Assembly: GCA_029821455.1 (NCBI GenBank)
Contig: JALGTI010000143.1
Span: 1-8,925, forward strand
Origin: Candidatus Zipacnadia bacterium
Lineage (GTDB): Bacteria; Armatimonadota; Zipacnadia; Zipacnadales; Zipacnadaceae
DNA: 8,925 bases
Reading direction: 5' to 3'
Shown: in pieces, positions 1-6,608 of the stretch
Numbering within the stretch: position 1 is the stretch's first letter
Layout: the number at the start of each line of letters is the position of its first letter
The notes under the pieces: generated by a model
Seen by the model: the letters and a program-made list of their open reading frames with translations, nothing else
Told to the model about the DNA's origin: nothing
Databases searched by the model: none
Position numbers and translations under genes: made by a program

Positions 1-105
1 GCTCCGCTATGCTGAGCAGTCTCATGGCGTGCCTCGTCACACGCCCTCGCCAGCCCTTATGCCAGCGTACGAAAACGACAGCCTATATTGGAGGCTAGTT
101 ATCTG
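1..105. other. Short leader upstream of hpf; no assignable gene
   Basis: No gene can be assigned here. Two + frames are open into the window edge: one from base 2 to a TGA at 104-106 that overlaps the hpf ATG (TGATG), the other from base 3 to a TAG at 96-98. Either could be the tail of an upstream gene, but neither translation (about 31-34 residues) resembles a family I recognise. A 6-bp inverted repeat (GGCGTG at 26-31, CACGCC at 40-45, 8-base loop) has no T-tract after it. I see no convincing promoter. Confidence 0.3.
90..94 (+). promoter_or_regulatory. Ribosome binding site (GGAGG) for hpf
   Basis: GGAGG lies 11 bases before the ATG at 106. It decides the start: an in-frame TTG at 88 overlaps this site and so is unlikely to be the initiator, whereas the ATG gives the usual hibernation-factor N-terminus. 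Confidence 0.6.
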
Positions 106-756
106 ATGCGCATTGCTTTCCAGACAAAGAACACCGAAATATCGCAGAGATTCGAACAGCATGCAAAGCCCAGACTGGAAAACCTCACTCACTACTCAAG
201 TCGTCTATCTGACGCCCGTGTGGTGCTCACCAACCAGCGCGGCCGGCACCGGGTGGAGATCACCCTGACTATCAATGGCGACATTCTCCGGGGCGAGGAT
301 TACGACCGCGATTCACTAACCAGTTTCGACCGCGCCCTGGACAAGGTCCAGCGCCAGCTCGAACGCTTCAAGTCCCGCTTTGAGCACAAGGGACGACACA
401 CGCTCAGGACCGCGGAAGCACCGCAGGAAGCAGCACCTCCTGCTGAACCGCCGGAGGCTGAGGAGGACCTGGGGCTGGAAGACATCCAGATCGTTCGCAC
501 CAAGGCGCACCTACTGAAGCCAATGACGCCTGAGGAGGCGGCGCTGCAGATGGAGATGGTGGGCCACGACTTCTTCGTCTTCTTCAATGGTGAGAGTGAA
601 CGAGTGGGTGTAGTCTATCGCCGCAAGGCCTTCGGTGGTATGCTCAGCCTGATGGTCACCATTCCTGAGGCCCACTCGCTTGCGGCCGCACTAGCTTCAA
701 CCCCTGTAGGCGGGACTCAACTGAGGGCTTGGTGTATAATAGCTCTGCAGTATTGA
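106..756 (+). CDS. hpf: Ribosome hibernation promoting factor, long form (HPF/RaiA family), with atypical C-terminus
   Basis: Long HPF binds the small ribosomal subunit in stationary phase and, through its C-terminal domain, pairs 70S ribosomes into inactive 100S dimers. Residues 1 to about 98 form the S30AE-type domain (starts MRIAFQTKNTEIS and contains HRVEITLTINGDIL). A Pro/Glu/Ala-rich linker follows to about 122. Residues 126-174 carry the conserved dimerisation domain, with VRTKAHLLKPMTPEEA, GHDFFVFFN and VVYRRK. After Lys174 the family normally ends within about ten residues with a YGLI-like strand. Here the frame continues 42 more residues with unconvincing composition to give 216 aa. 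A -1 shift near 625-640 would instead read a Tyr-containing tail and stop at 666-668, about 187 aa, the usual size. The tail is therefore either divergent or the product of a one-base deletion. The start is the ATG at 106, behind GGAGG. Family assignment is secure; the true 3' end is not. Confidence 0.92.
   Translation: MRIAFQTKNTEISQRFEQHAKPRLENLTHYSSRLSDARVVLTNQRGRHRVEITLTINGDILRGEDYDRDSLTSFDRALDKVQRQLERFKSRFEHKGRHTLRTAEAPQEAAPPAEPPEAEEDLGLEDIQIVRTKAHLLKPMTPEEAALQMEMVGHDFFVFFNGESERVGVVYRRKAFGGMLSLMVTIPEAHSLAAALASTPVGGTQLRAWCIIALQY
735..740 (+). promoter_or_regulatory. Candidate promoter -10 box (TATAAT) for the downstream operon
   Basis: A perfect sigma-70 -10 hexamer, TATAAT, stands in otherwise GC-rich sequence. 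It is preceded directly by TG, but without the one-base gap of a true extended -10. Expected start of transcription is near 747, leaving a leader of about 22 bases that includes the GAGGTG ribosome binding site at 755-760. No good -35 is visible at 16-18 bases upstream (711-718 reads CGGGACTC). It lies inside the suspicious last codons of hpf, and would be intergenic if hpf really ends at 668. Confidence 0.4.
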
Positions 757-760
757 GGTG
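755..760 (+). promoter_or_regulatory. Ribosome binding site (GAGGTG) for the sugar isomerase-like gene
   Basis: GAGGTG lies 8 bases before the GTG at 769 and supports that non-ATG start. Confidence 0.6.
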
Positions 761-768
761 ACAGACTT

Positions 769-1614
769 GTGATAGACACCTTGCCGCTTGGCCTCAGTAC
801 CTATAGCCTGGGCACGCCGCTGCGCCCCAGTGGCCTGGAGGCGTTAGCCGAGGCCGGTTTTTCCTGCATTGAATATGCGTTCTTGTTTTATCATCCGGAT
901 GTCGAGCCCAGCGCATTGGGACTGGGCGTGGGCGCAGCCGCACAGCAGGCCGGGCTGGATGTATGGAGCGTTCACGCGCCCTTGGATGAGGGCACAGATA
1001 TTGCCTCGCTGGACGAGACTGCGCGTCGCTACGCAGTGGAGCGGATGATCCACACCCTTGACCTGGCTGAGGCCTGTGGCGCTAAGTGGGTCGTCGTGCA
1101 CTGCAGCCATCCTCTGAACCGCGAGGAGCAGCGACACAGCGCCCGCAATCAGTCACTGCGCAGCCTCAATGAACTGTTCAAGCGGGCCTCACAGCGGGGA
1201 GTGGGCCTGGCAATCGAGAACAACCCTGCGCCATTTGTGGCCAGCAACGTTGCTGAGATTGCCTGGATGCTGCAGATGATTGACGGAGAGGTAGGATTAT
1301 GCCTGGACACCGGCCATGCCAACCTCACCGGGCAGCTCGACAGCATCCTCAACACCCTTTGCGCCAACATCGTCACCCTACATCTGCACGACAATGACGG
1401 CCAGGATGATGATCACTGGCTGCCCGGGATTGGAACGATTGACTGGCAGCAGGTAGCGGGGGCACTGCAAGGTTGTGACTACAACGGCCCGCTGATGTGT
1501 GAGCTGGCGCCCAGCGTGGTCGCGCAGATGCAGGATCTGAAGGCCATTGCTGAGGCAGTGAGGGCTGCCTTCAGCCATCGGGAGCCGTGGCCAAGTGTGT
1601 CAGACAATGCCTGA
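769..1614 (+). CDS. Sugar phosphate isomerase/epimerase-like TIM-barrel protein (AP endonuclease 2 / xylose isomerase-like superfamily)
   Basis: The family is made of metal-dependent TIM barrels that isomerise or epimerise sugars and related polyols; some members act on DNA abasic sites. The 281-aa length and the motif order fit the sugar branch. Likely metal or substrate residues appear in order: His69 (SVHAPLDE), His111 (VVVHCSH), Glu150 (AIENN), Asp180 and His183 (LCLDTGHAN), His205/His207 with Asp208 (LHLHDND), Asp215/His216 (DDDHWLPGIGTIDW) and Glu245 (MCEL). All are intact, so it should be active, but the substrate cannot be read from sequence. The GTG start follows GAGGTG at 8 bases. 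Its 3' end overlaps the next gene's ATG by 8 bases, so it is probably co-transcribed with the ABC exporter, although no metabolic link is obvious. Cytoplasmic, since there is no signal peptide. Confidence 0.85.
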   Translation: MIDTLPLGLSTYSLGTPLRPSGLEALAEAGFSCIEYAFLFYHPDVEPSALGLGVGAAAQQAGLDVWSVHAPLDEGTDIASLDETARRYAVERMIHTLDLAEACGAKWVVVHCSHPLNREEQRHSARNQSLRSLNELFKRASQRGVGLAIENNPAPFVASNVAEIAWMLQMIDGEVGLCLDTGHANLTGQLDSILNTLCANIVTLHLHDNDGQDDDHWLPGIGTIDWQQVAGALQGCDYNGPLMCELAPSVVAQMQDLKAIAEAVRAAFSHREPWPSVSDNA

Positions 1615-2554
1615 AACGCCTGCCATTCAGACTCAGAATCTCAGCAAGCGGTTTGGCCGCATCGAGGCCGTCAGCAGCCTGGACCTCACGGTGGAATGCG
1701 GCGAAATCTTCGGCTTCCTGGGCCCCAATGGCGCGGGTAAGACCACAACCATCAGGATGCTGATGGGCCTGGTGAGGCCCTCGGCTGGCCAGGCATTCAT
1801 CTTTGGGCGACCCGCGAGTTCGCCACAGGCACGAGCGGATGGTCGGGTGGGGGCATTGGTGGAGACGCCGGCCTTCTACGAATATCTGTCCGCGCGCGCC
1901 AATCTGGCGCTATTCGCAGAGCTGTCCGGCGGCGCGGATGTCAAGCAGATAGACACGGCGCTGGAACAGGTGGGCCTGAGGGGCCGGGAGCGTGACAAGG
2001 TCCGCGCCTATTCCCACGGCATGCGCCAGCGCTTGGCCCTCGCCCAGGCACTCCTTCCCTTGCCCAGACTACTGGTAGTGGATGAGCCCGCTCTGGGCCT
2101 CGACCCTCAGGGGTTAGCTGATGTTCGCAAGCTCCTGATTGACCTCAATCGCCAGCATGGGGTGACCATCTTCCTCTCCAGTCATCTGCTGCACGAAGTC
2201 GAGCAAATGTGCACTGATGTCGGCGTGATCATCAATGGCCGGCTGGTGGCCAGGGGGAAGGTCGAGCAGTTGCTATCCCAGCCCGAGGCGAAGGTGGAGC
2301 TGCGTGTGGATGACGCTGCCCGGGCTGCTCAAGAGTTGGCCCACGTGCCGGGTGTGATACGCGCAGAAGTGTGGGGGGCATCCGTGTCAGTGGTCTGCCC
2401 CCGAGGCGCAATCCCTGACATCAATGAACTGCTAGTCGAGCGCGGTATCCGCGTCCAGGCCATCAAGCCGTGTGCCCCTACTCTTGAGGAGCTTTATATG
2501 CAGCTTATGAAGGGAGGGGAGGATGCTAACCGTACTGAGGCTGGAACTGAATAA
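1607..2554 (+). CDS. ABC-2 type exporter, ATP-binding protein (NatA/BcrA/CcmA-like)
   Basis: This is the cytoplasmic ATPase of an ABC exporter, paired with the permease that follows. Counting from the ATG at 1607, the Walker A motif GPNGAGKTTT lies at 39-48. The Q-loop region reads VGALVETPAFYEYLSARANL, with Glu in place of Gln as is common in BcrA-like members. The signature YSHGMRQR is at 135-142, Walker B LLVVDEP has Asp159/Glu160, and the switch His is His193 (LSSHLLHEVEQ). A C-terminal DUF4162-like domain follows from about 225 and ends in LEELYMQLM. The start is uncertain: ATG 1607 overlaps the previous stop (coupling), while an in-frame GTG at 1595 has GGGAG 10 bases upstream and would add four residues. 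The last 32 bases overlap the permease gene, which implies tight coupling. Substrate unknown. Confidence 0.93.
   Translation: MPETPAIQTQNLSKRFGRIEAVSSLDLTVECGEIFGFLGPNGAGKTTTIRMLMGLVRPSAGQAFIFGRPASSPQARADGRVGALVETPAFYEYLSARANLALFAELSGGADVKQIDTALEQVGLRGRERDKVRAYSHGMRQRLALAQALLPLPRLLVVDEPALGLDPQGLADVRKLLIDLNRQHGVTIFLSSHLLHEVEQMCTDVGVIINGRLVARGKVEQLLSQPEAKVELRVDDAARAAQELAHVPGVIRAEVWGASVSVVCPRGAIPDINELLVERGIRVQAIKPCAPTLEELYMQLMKGGEDANRTEAGTE
2512..2517 (+). promoter_or_regulatory. Ribosome binding site (GGGAGG) for the ABC permease, inside the ATPase gene
   Basis: The purine run AGGGAGGGGAGG at 2511-2522 runs right up to the ATG at 2523. It lies within the last codons of the ATPase gene and sets the permease start 32 bases before the ATPase gene ends. 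Confidence 0.6.
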
Positions 2555-3356
2555 GCTCCTGGCGCGTCGCGGAACCTACGCCGGCCTGGTGGTATTGGCC
2601 GTGCTGGTGGGGCTATTTGTCTGGGGCACCAAGGTCCACGGCCCCCCGGTATCCCAGCATATCCCAATGAGCGGCGAGTTCGTGCTGGGCGGCAAGATCC
2701 TTACCGCTCCGATGATGGCGTACATAATGCTGGCCGTCCCGGTGGCCATCGCCGTTCTGATCCCGCTGCTGGTGGCCACCACCGCAGGAGGTTTGGTGGC
2801 CGCTGAAGCCCGGGACGGTACGCTGCGCTATCTGCTGACCCGGCCAGTGTCGCGACTGGCCGTGCTCGGTGGCAAGCTACTGGCCGGCTGGGCACATGCG
2901 ATGGGCCTGACGTTACTTATGGGAGTACTGGCGGTGGCGGCAGGCTATGCGGTATTCGGCGGCGGTGACCTCCTGGTATGCGAACCTACTCTGGCAATAT
3001 TCCCCGAATCAAAAGCTCTGCTCCACTTGCTGGCCGCTTATCTACTGGCCGGCACCGCGATGTGCGCAGTGGCTTCCATCGCGCTGCTGCTATCAGTGAT
3101 CTGCGACAATCCGCTAACTGCGGCTGGCATTACGGTGGCCTTCCTCCTTGTCTGCGCGGCCCTGGAAGTGATACCATACTTTGAGTGGCTACAGCCGCAC
3201 TTGCTGACGGCTCACCTGCAACTATACAAACATGTCCTCACCAGCACGCTCCCTGTGGAGAAGCTGGTGCGATCACTGGCCTACGTTGGCGCGTATGCCA
3301 CCGTCCCGTTCATACTGGCTGCCTACATATTCCACAGGAAGGATATCGTATGCTAG
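2523..3356 (+). CDS. ABC-2 type transporter permease
   Basis: Integral inner-membrane subunit of the exporter, partner of the preceding ATPase. The 277 residues contain about six hydrophobic segments: roughly 19-35, 62-92, 112-146, 166-190, 196-216 and 250-270. After the second one comes the cytoplasmic motif EARDGTLRYLLTRPVSR, typical of ABC-2 permeases, where it contacts the ATPase. The N-terminus (LELNKLLARRGTY) is the usual amphipathic entry helix. The ATG start is preceded by a strong purine-rich ribosome site. The stop TAG at 3354-3356 overlaps the next ATG (ATGCTAG), so translation is likely coupled in both directions. No substrate-specific feature was recognised; such exporters move antibiotics, lipids, polysaccharide precursors or ions. 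Confidence 0.9.
   Translation: MLTVLRLELNKLLARRGTYAGLVVLAVLVGLFVWGTKVHGPPVSQHIPMSGEFVLGGKILTAPMMAYIMLAVPVAIAVLIPLLVATTAGGLVAAEARDGTLRYLLTRPVSRLAVLGGKLLAGWAHAMGLTLLMGVLAVAAGYAVFGGGDLLVCEPTLAIFPESKALLHLLAAYLLAGTAMCAVASIALLLSVICDNPLTAAGITVAFLLVCAALEVIPYFEWLQPHLLTAHLQLYKHVLTSTLPVEKLVRSLAYVGAYATVPFILAAYIFHRKDIVC
3336..3342 (+). promoter_or_regulatory. Ribosome binding site (AGGAAGG) for the LolA-like gene
   Basis: AGGAAGG lies 7 bases before the ATG at 3350, inside the permease gene. It settles the start, because the frame is open further upstream but has no comparable site, and only this start gives an N-terminal signal peptide. Confidence 0.7.
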
Positions 3357-4000
3357 CGCGCAGGGCAGCGCCGGTGATAGCGATTACGCTCGTCGCTGGT
3401 CTATGTTGGGCAGTGACGCCATCCGCCGACGAGATTCTAACTCGCGCCCTCAGCCTGCACCAGGCTATCCAGGACTACACCGCAACGGTTAGCGTCTCAT
3501 TTGACGTGCCGGGGCTGGACATTCCCAACCGCACGGCCAAGGTTTACGTCAAGCTGCCTGACAAGGTCCACGTAGAGAGCAAGGGCATTGTGGTGCTGCC
3601 CAGAGATGCGCTGCTATTCGGCAACCTGGCCGCGCGTATTAAGGAGGGCGCCCGGGTGGTGTTGGCCGGCAGCGACGATAGTAATGATCCACCGGTCTAT
3701 TGCTTGAAGATCATCCCCAAGGACCAAGACGACCGCGTCAGAGCCCTGATGTGGATTGAAGGCGACACGTGGAATATCAAAACGACCGAGCTATGGAATG
3801 GCCCCAATCTGGGGCTGCAGATCAATTGGCATCACACCAAGATTGGCGACAGGTATTGGATGCCTTCGCGGTTGGTTTGCAGGATTCCCGGCGGCGTGAT
3901 AGGCGAATCGGAGCCAGGCATCATCACAGTGACGTTTAGCAATTATGCGATCAACACTGGGCTTAGCGACGAGTTTTTCGGGCAGAAAGGTCGGCGATAG
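3350..4000 (+). CDS. Secreted LolA/RseB-like protein (outer membrane lipoprotein-sorting protein-like)
   Basis: A 216-aa exported protein. Residues 1 to about 25 form a Sec signal peptide: basic Arg4-Arg5, a hydrophobic core AAPVIAITLVAGLCWA, then TPSADE. Cys19 is preceded by Leu, so it is not a good lipobox and the mature protein is probably soluble in the periplasm. The rest resembles the LolA/LppX/RseB half-barrel fold: an opening helix ADEILTRALSLHQAIQDYTA, paired strands TVSVSFDV and RTAKVYVKLPDKVHVES, and later YWMPSRLVCRI and a strand ending in VTFSNYAINTGLSDEFF. Family members bind lipids or lipoproteins, and RseB regulates a sigma-factor pathway. The gene overlaps the ABC permease by 7 bases and sits 3 bases before a gene with a sigma-like domain. 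The fold call is by pattern only; binding partner unknown. Confidence 0.7.
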   Translation: MLARRAAPVIAITLVAGLCWAVTPSADEILTRALSLHQAIQDYTATVSVSFDVPGLDIPNRTAKVYVKLPDKVHVESKGIVVLPRDALLFGNLAARIKEGARVVLAGSDDSNDPPVYCLKIIPKDQDDRVRALMWIEGDTWNIKTTELWNGPNLGLQINWHHTKIGDRYWMPSRLVCRIPGGVIGESEPGIITVTFSNYAINTGLSDEFFGQKGRR

Positions 4001-4003
4001 GCG

Positions 4004-4831
4004 GTGCGTAGCCGGCGGACCGAGGGGGCGCTTTACTGGCGCTGTCGCCAAGGTGACATTGAAGCGCTAACTACCTTGTTCTACAGCCTCGGCGGCGAGA
4101 TGTATGCTATGGTCCTGCCGGCGGCTGTTGACGAACGGGCGGCCCGGGAGGTAACTGCTGTCGCGTGGCGGCGGCTCTTGGCCACGCTCGGAAGTTGGCG
4201 GCTGGGCGGGGACATCCCAGCCACGGCGCGGCGCATAGTCGTTCGAGAGATTGTCAGACGCTGGGGCAAGCAGGCGGCCCTGACGGTGGAGGCCTCTGCG
4301 GCGGAGGGCCAGGTAATCAACATCCCCGAACCTCTCGCCGACGAACTGATGGCGGAGCTGCCTGGCCAGGCGCACATCCTGCAGCAGCGGGCAGCCGCCC
4401 GCACACGGCTGAAGCACCGCGCTCTTGCTCTGGCCCTGGCGGGTGTTGTCGCTGCCGTGCTGATCGGATGGCATTTGCATATGTGCCGACTGGCTGCGCT
4501 GGCACCCGTGGTTCGCTTCGAGACTCTGCAAACCCGCATCGTCAAGGGCGACTTGGCTGATGTGGTGCGCGACATCGCGGCGGAACTCCCCGAGCCCTAC
4601 GAGGCGGACCGGCCCGTGGCAGACACGTTGCGGCGGGTAGGGCTAATACTGGAGGAGATAACCAACGCCAGCGATCTAGCCAGCCTCGAGGGTCTGCGCT
4701 ACATCCGCGCGCGGATCGAGTATCATGACCTCGCCTGGCAGACTACCAGCCTGGCCGAGCGATACCAAGGACGATGGCGCGCGGATCTGTTGAAGGTGGC
4801 ACTGGTGCTGGAGGAGGTGGCCAACCCGTGA
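4004..4831 (+). CDS. Membrane-anchored protein with N-terminal sigma-70 region-2-like domain
   Basis: I do not know a named family with this layout. Residues 7-90 look like ECF sigma region 2: the opening ALYWRCRQGDIEALTTLFYSL matches the usual pattern of small residues, GD and EAL. A helix with REVTAVAWRRL follows where sigma factors carry their DVxQEVF-like core-binding helix, then ARRIVVREIVRRWGK in place of the WLxxIARNxxxDxxR helix. There is no region 4 (-35 binding) domain. Instead, after a linker, residues 139-158 form a single membrane helix (RALALALAGVVAAVLIGWHL) with Arg/Lys on its N-terminal side, placing the sigma-like part in the cytoplasm. About 115 residues of helical protein lie outside and contain an internal echo (VGLILEEITN and VALVLEEVAN). 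The GTG start has only a weak ribosome site, so coupling from the gene 3 bases upstream is likely. The gene overlaps the next by 4 bases. A role in transcription is inference only. Confidence 0.7.
   Translation: MRSRRTEGALYWRCRQGDIEALTTLFYSLGGEMYAMVLPAAVDERAAREVTAVAWRRLLATLGSWRLGGDIPATARRIVVREIVRRWGKQAALTVEASAAEGQVINIPEPLADELMAELPGQAHILQQRAAARTRLKHRALALALAGVVAAVLIGWHLHMCRLAALAPVVRFETLQTRIVKGDLADVVRDIAAELPEPYEADRPVADTLRRVGLILEEITNASDLASLEGLRYIRARIEYHDLAWQTTSLAERYQGRWRADLLKVALVLEEVANP
4812..4818 (+). promoter_or_regulatory. Ribosome binding site (AGGAGGT) for the TPR lipoprotein
   Basis: A perfect anti-Shine-Dalgarno match lies 9 bases before GTG 4828, inside the previous gene. It decides the start: an ATG in frame at 4774 has no such site and would bury the signal peptide 18 residues in. 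Confidence 0.75.
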
Positions 4832-6561
4832 AAGCCGGCACACGGTTAGTGGCAGCGGCTCTGGCCTGCCTCCTGCTGGTCGGTTGCTCCACGAAGGCGC
4901 AGCGCTGGTATCGGCGGGCCGAGGCATTCTTCTCCCAGGGCAAGTATCAGCTAGCCATCACCGAGTACTATCGCGTGGTGACCAACGCCCCACACGATTC
5001 GTTGGCCGATGATGCCATCTATAAGATTGCCTACATCTACCGGGAGGACGACGAGCTGGGCGACCTGGCCACGGCGGTGGCGTGGTATCAACAGCTAGCC
5101 TCTGACTATCCGAACAGCAGCTACGCCGATGATGCTTTGCTCTGGGTCGTTGACATCCAGACTCGCCGGCTACAGGATTTGGAGGGGGCCCGGGCCACGG
5201 TGGACGAAATCCGGCGGCGCTTCGCTGGCAATGCCGGTGTTTGCACACGCGCCCAGCTTCAACTGGCCCGGTTGCTGGATGACAAGGGCTTCAATGATGA
5301 GGCTATCGAGATTTGCAAGCAGATCGTTGAACAGCCCGGCAGCCCATCCAATACTGCCGCCAATGCTGCTTTGCTGATGGCGCGGATCGCCGAGGGGACA
5401 GCCGAGAATCCCGAAGAGGCAGTACCGGAGTATGAGAAGGTTGTCGAGCGCTATCCCGATACGGTGGCCGCTGTGCGGGCGAAACAAGCCATCGGGTGGA
5501 TAGTCTTTGGCGTCAATACTCAAGAGCAAGAGCGCCTGAGGCTTGAAAAAGAACGCCGCGCCAGAGTCATTCCCAATGTGCCGCCATTTGCCGATCCCCA
5601 GTCAGCGCCCTTGCGCCAACTGCTGGGGGCCTTGCGCTCACTGCTGCTGCAGGTTGGCACAGAGCTTACCGAGGCGCAGGTCTGGGGCATTTCGGGGGCG
5701 GCCTTCCAGTTCGTCTTCGATCCCGCCAACCCAGATGCAACCAGTACGCTTTGCCAGGAAAACCCTCTGACGACGCTCGCCGACGAGTTAGGCTTCACTT
5801 ACGGCCAGTGGGCCCAGGGCGTGGATTCCAATGCCTTGGTTACAATTGAGCAGTCCCTGCATAGCGGCCGGGCGGTACTCATTCTGTACGGCGGCCCACG
5901 CTGGAGCCTGGTGACCGGCTACAGGCCTGCCGAGGAGCGAGTGTTGGTGCTTAGCCCCGGCGCACAGTCGGCCGTCACAGTGCCTGTCAACGATTTCATG
6001 CGCAACTGGCGGTCAGCCCCGGCCGGCGGTTTGTGGCGTCCAGCGAGCAAAAAAGGCTTCCAATTCGTCATAGACGAACGTGGTACGCCCTCTGATGACG
6101 CAACGGTGGCCCGAAGGTCTCTGGCACGGGCTGTCACTCTGGCCGAGCACAGGTCTGTCGCGGGGGTGCCGTGCGGTCGGGCCGCCTATGAAGCACTGCT
6201 CACGCAGGTGCGCCAGGCAGCGATGGTTGAAGGTGAACAACAGCGGGCGTACTTGGTGAAGTGGGCAGGCCGGCCGCTGCAGTGTCATATCTTTGCCCGC
6301 CAGCAGGCTGCCGGCTATCTGAGGGAGGTAAGCGGCGTGTTGACTGGGCTACAGTCGCAGGCTGCCGCCAACACGGCCGGGCGCTACGAGACGATTGCCC
6401 AGCAGTGGACAGACCTCGCCCAGGAACTGCGAGGCACCGCCGAGGACCAGACGATTTCTGAAGATCCTGTCATCTGGGCTAACATCTTGGTCTTGGCTCA
6501 GCGCGTTTGTGACGAAGAGTTGGCTGCGATAGAGGAACTGACCCTCGCAGCCGGCGGGTAG
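4828..6561 (+). CDS. Lipoprotein with BamD-like TPR repeats and a BtrH/C39-like, apparently inactive, domain
   Basis: A 577-aa lipoprotein. Residues 1-20 are a lipoprotein signal with lipobox LVGC (Cys20). Residues 25-235 hold about five TPR-type hairpins like those of BamD/YfiO (WYRRAEAFFSQGKYQLAITEY; DLATAVAWYQQLASDYPNSSYADDAL; PEEAVPEYEKVVERYPDT). Such arrays bind partner proteins at the membrane. Residues 255-395 resemble the papain-like BtrH N-terminal/C39 peptidase fold: LTEAQVWGISGAAFQF at 281-296, then GPRWSLVTGY at 356-365 and LVLSPGAQSAVTVPVNDFM. The catalytic residues seem lost: no Cys near 258-266, Arg358 where His is expected, and Ser in place of the usual acid/Asn before Pro. 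Residues 430-577 are helical and match the accessory helices that follow BtrH-like domains (RAAYEALL; ARQQAAGYLREV; AGRYETIAQQWTDL). It overlaps the preceding gene by 4 bases. Probable scaffold or binding protein; partner unknown. Confidence 0.75.
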   Translation: MKAGTRLVAAALACLLLVGCSTKAQRWYRRAEAFFSQGKYQLAITEYYRVVTNAPHDSLADDAIYKIAYIYREDDELGDLATAVAWYQQLASDYPNSSYADDALLWVVDIQTRRLQDLEGARATVDEIRRRFAGNAGVCTRAQLQLARLLDDKGFNDEAIEICKQIVEQPGSPSNTAANAALLMARIAEGTAENPEEAVPEYEKVVERYPDTVAAVRAKQAIGWIVFGVNTQEQERLRLEKERRARVIPNVPPFADPQSAPLRQLLGALRSLLLQVGTELTEAQVWGISGAAFQFVFDPANPDATSTLCQENPLTTLADELGFTYGQWAQGVDSNALVTIEQSLHSGRAVLILYGGPRWSLVTGYRPAEERVLVLSPGAQSAVTVPVNDFMRNWRSAPAGGLWRPASKKGFQFVIDERGTPSDDATVARRSLARAVTLAEHRSVAGVPCGRAAYEALLTQVRQAAMVEGEQQRAYLVKWAGRPLQCHIFARQQAAGYLREVSGVLTGLQSQAAANTAGRYETIAQQWTDLAQELRGTAEDQTISEDPVIWANILVLAQRVCDEELAAIEELTLAAGG

Positions 6562-6608
6562 GACGGGCCTCAGCAAGAGAGCCACTGATGCTCTGACATA
6601 GGTCAATT
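6562..6608. other. 47-base intergenic gap, no terminator seen
   Basis: This is the largest gap between genes downstream of 769. It holds a 5-bp inverted repeat (AGAGC at 6578-6582, GCTCT at 6590-6594, 7-base loop) with no T-tract, too weak to call a terminator. A short AGG at 6600-6602 is the only ribosome-site-like sequence before the ATG at 6609. No promoter hexamers stand out, so transcription may run through from the lipoprotein gene. Confidence 0.4.

Noticed and set aside
26..45. 6-bp inverted repeat GGCGTG/CACGCC as a possible terminator of an upstream gene
   Set aside because: Stem is only 6 bp with an 8-base loop and no T-tract follows; such repeats arise by chance in GC-rich DNA.
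3185..3349. Upstream extension of the LolA-like gene from 3185
   Set aside because: It would overlap the permease by over 170 bases and bury the signal peptide; AGGAAGG with ATG 3350 gives a proper start and an ATGCTAG junction.
4067..4575. Long minus-strand open frames (about 154-164 codons) opposite the sigma-like gene
   Set aside because: Arg/Ser/Pro/Ala-rich translations with no motif, lying fully opposite a gene with clear ribosome sites and couplings; typical antisense shadows in GC-rich coding DNA.
6578..6594. Hairpin AGAGC/GCTCT as a terminator after the lipoprotein gene
   Set aside because: 5-bp stem, no U-tract, and the following gene is close and co-directional.
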